This document shows positions 13,046 through 13,110 of a stretch of DNA of 13,110 nucleotides, one piece after another. How positions within the stretch are numbered: position 1 is the first letter of the stretch; every line of letters starts with the position of its first letter. The stretch lies in assembly GCA_015663065.1 (NCBI GenBank), contig DQSX01000117.1, positions 1-13,110 of the forward strand, in the 5' to 3' direction. Origin of the DNA: Sulfurovum sp. GTDB taxonomy: Bacteria; Campylobacterota; Campylobacteria; Campylobacterales; Sulfurovaceae. Below the pieces are notes generated by a model that saw only the letters and a list, made by a program, of their open reading frames with translations, made no database searches and was not told the DNA's origin. Made by a program: the position numbers and the translations under genes.

Positions 13046-13110
13046 ATGACAAAACCATTTAAAGACACACTGACCACTTCAAACGAACTGCTTACAAGAG
13101 ATCCTCTTCC
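13046..13110 (+). CDS. thiC: Start of a TPP-controlled thiamine gene, probably thiC (3' partial)
   Basis: ATG 13046 follows AAGGGA (13034-13039) and begins a protein reading MTKPFKDTLTTSNELL, then TRDPLP, cut off by the window end after 21 codons. Control by a TPP riboswitch indicates thiamine synthesis or transport. No signal peptide or membrane segment is seen, which argues against a transporter or receptor. The DPLP ending fits the region of ThiC proteins that precedes S-R/K-K-x-Y and VPMREI. ThiC makes hydroxymethylpyrimidine phosphate from aminoimidazole ribotide. Too little is visible to be sure of the gene name. Confidence 0.55.
   Translation, partial: MTKPFKDTLTTSNELLTRDPL

Noticed and set aside
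1..13110. CRISPR array, tRNA, rRNA, insertion sequence or prophage genes
   Set aside because: No regularly spaced direct repeats, no tRNA-like cloverleaf or rRNA sequence, and no transposase, integrase or phage-like reading frame were seen.

Overview
The window looks like a chromosomal segment from a free-living member of the Campylobacterota (Sulfurovum/Sulfurimonas type). Three things point there: a fused ispD-ispF gene, an orphan response regulator of the HP1021/Cj1608 (CemR) family, and the divergent order mrp <> ispDF-cemR-sat-like-pgpA. From memory, Campylobacter jejuni has the same order (Cj1606c to Cj1610). AT-rich intergenic DNA and -10 boxes without a clear -35 also fit. The species cannot be fixed from the sequence alone.

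Layout. Bases 1-972 (+) hold the 3' part of a gene whose C-terminal region resembles DUF3482, a domain normally attached to a GTPase. Bases 977-4657 (-) form a tight operon: ispDF (isoprenoid precursors, TTG start), cemR (response regulator without a phosphorylatable Asp), an ATP-sulfurylase-like gene that has lost key catalytic residues, and pgpA (phosphatidylglycerol synthesis). Divergent to it is mrp (4867-6051, Fe-S cluster carrier ATPase). Bases 6194-9768 (+) are an apparent metal-uptake cassette: a small exported Cys/His protein, a His-rich lipoprotein and a ZnuD-like TonB-dependent receptor whose start codon lies inside the coding sequence of the lipoprotein's His tail. A small acidic protein of unknown function (9852-10112) then converges on metE (10137-12410, -), the cobalamin-independent methionine synthase. 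The two share a hairpin between them.

Bases 12411-13045 contain no long gene but are rich in structure: two 12-bp inverted repeats, a short palindrome and hairpin, a 22-codon ORF with a strong Shine-Dalgarno sequence preceded by a stop-interrupted frame, and a clear TPP riboswitch. The riboswitch controls the gene entering at 13046, probably thiC. Its leader shows two competing pairings that would let TPP binding hide the ribosome-binding site.

The best candidates for something little described are the three-gene metal cassette, the catalytically degraded ATP sulfurylase kept beside cemR, and the small ORF with its inverted repeats upstream of the TPP riboswitch. No rRNA, tRNA, CRISPR array, insertion sequence or prophage was seen.
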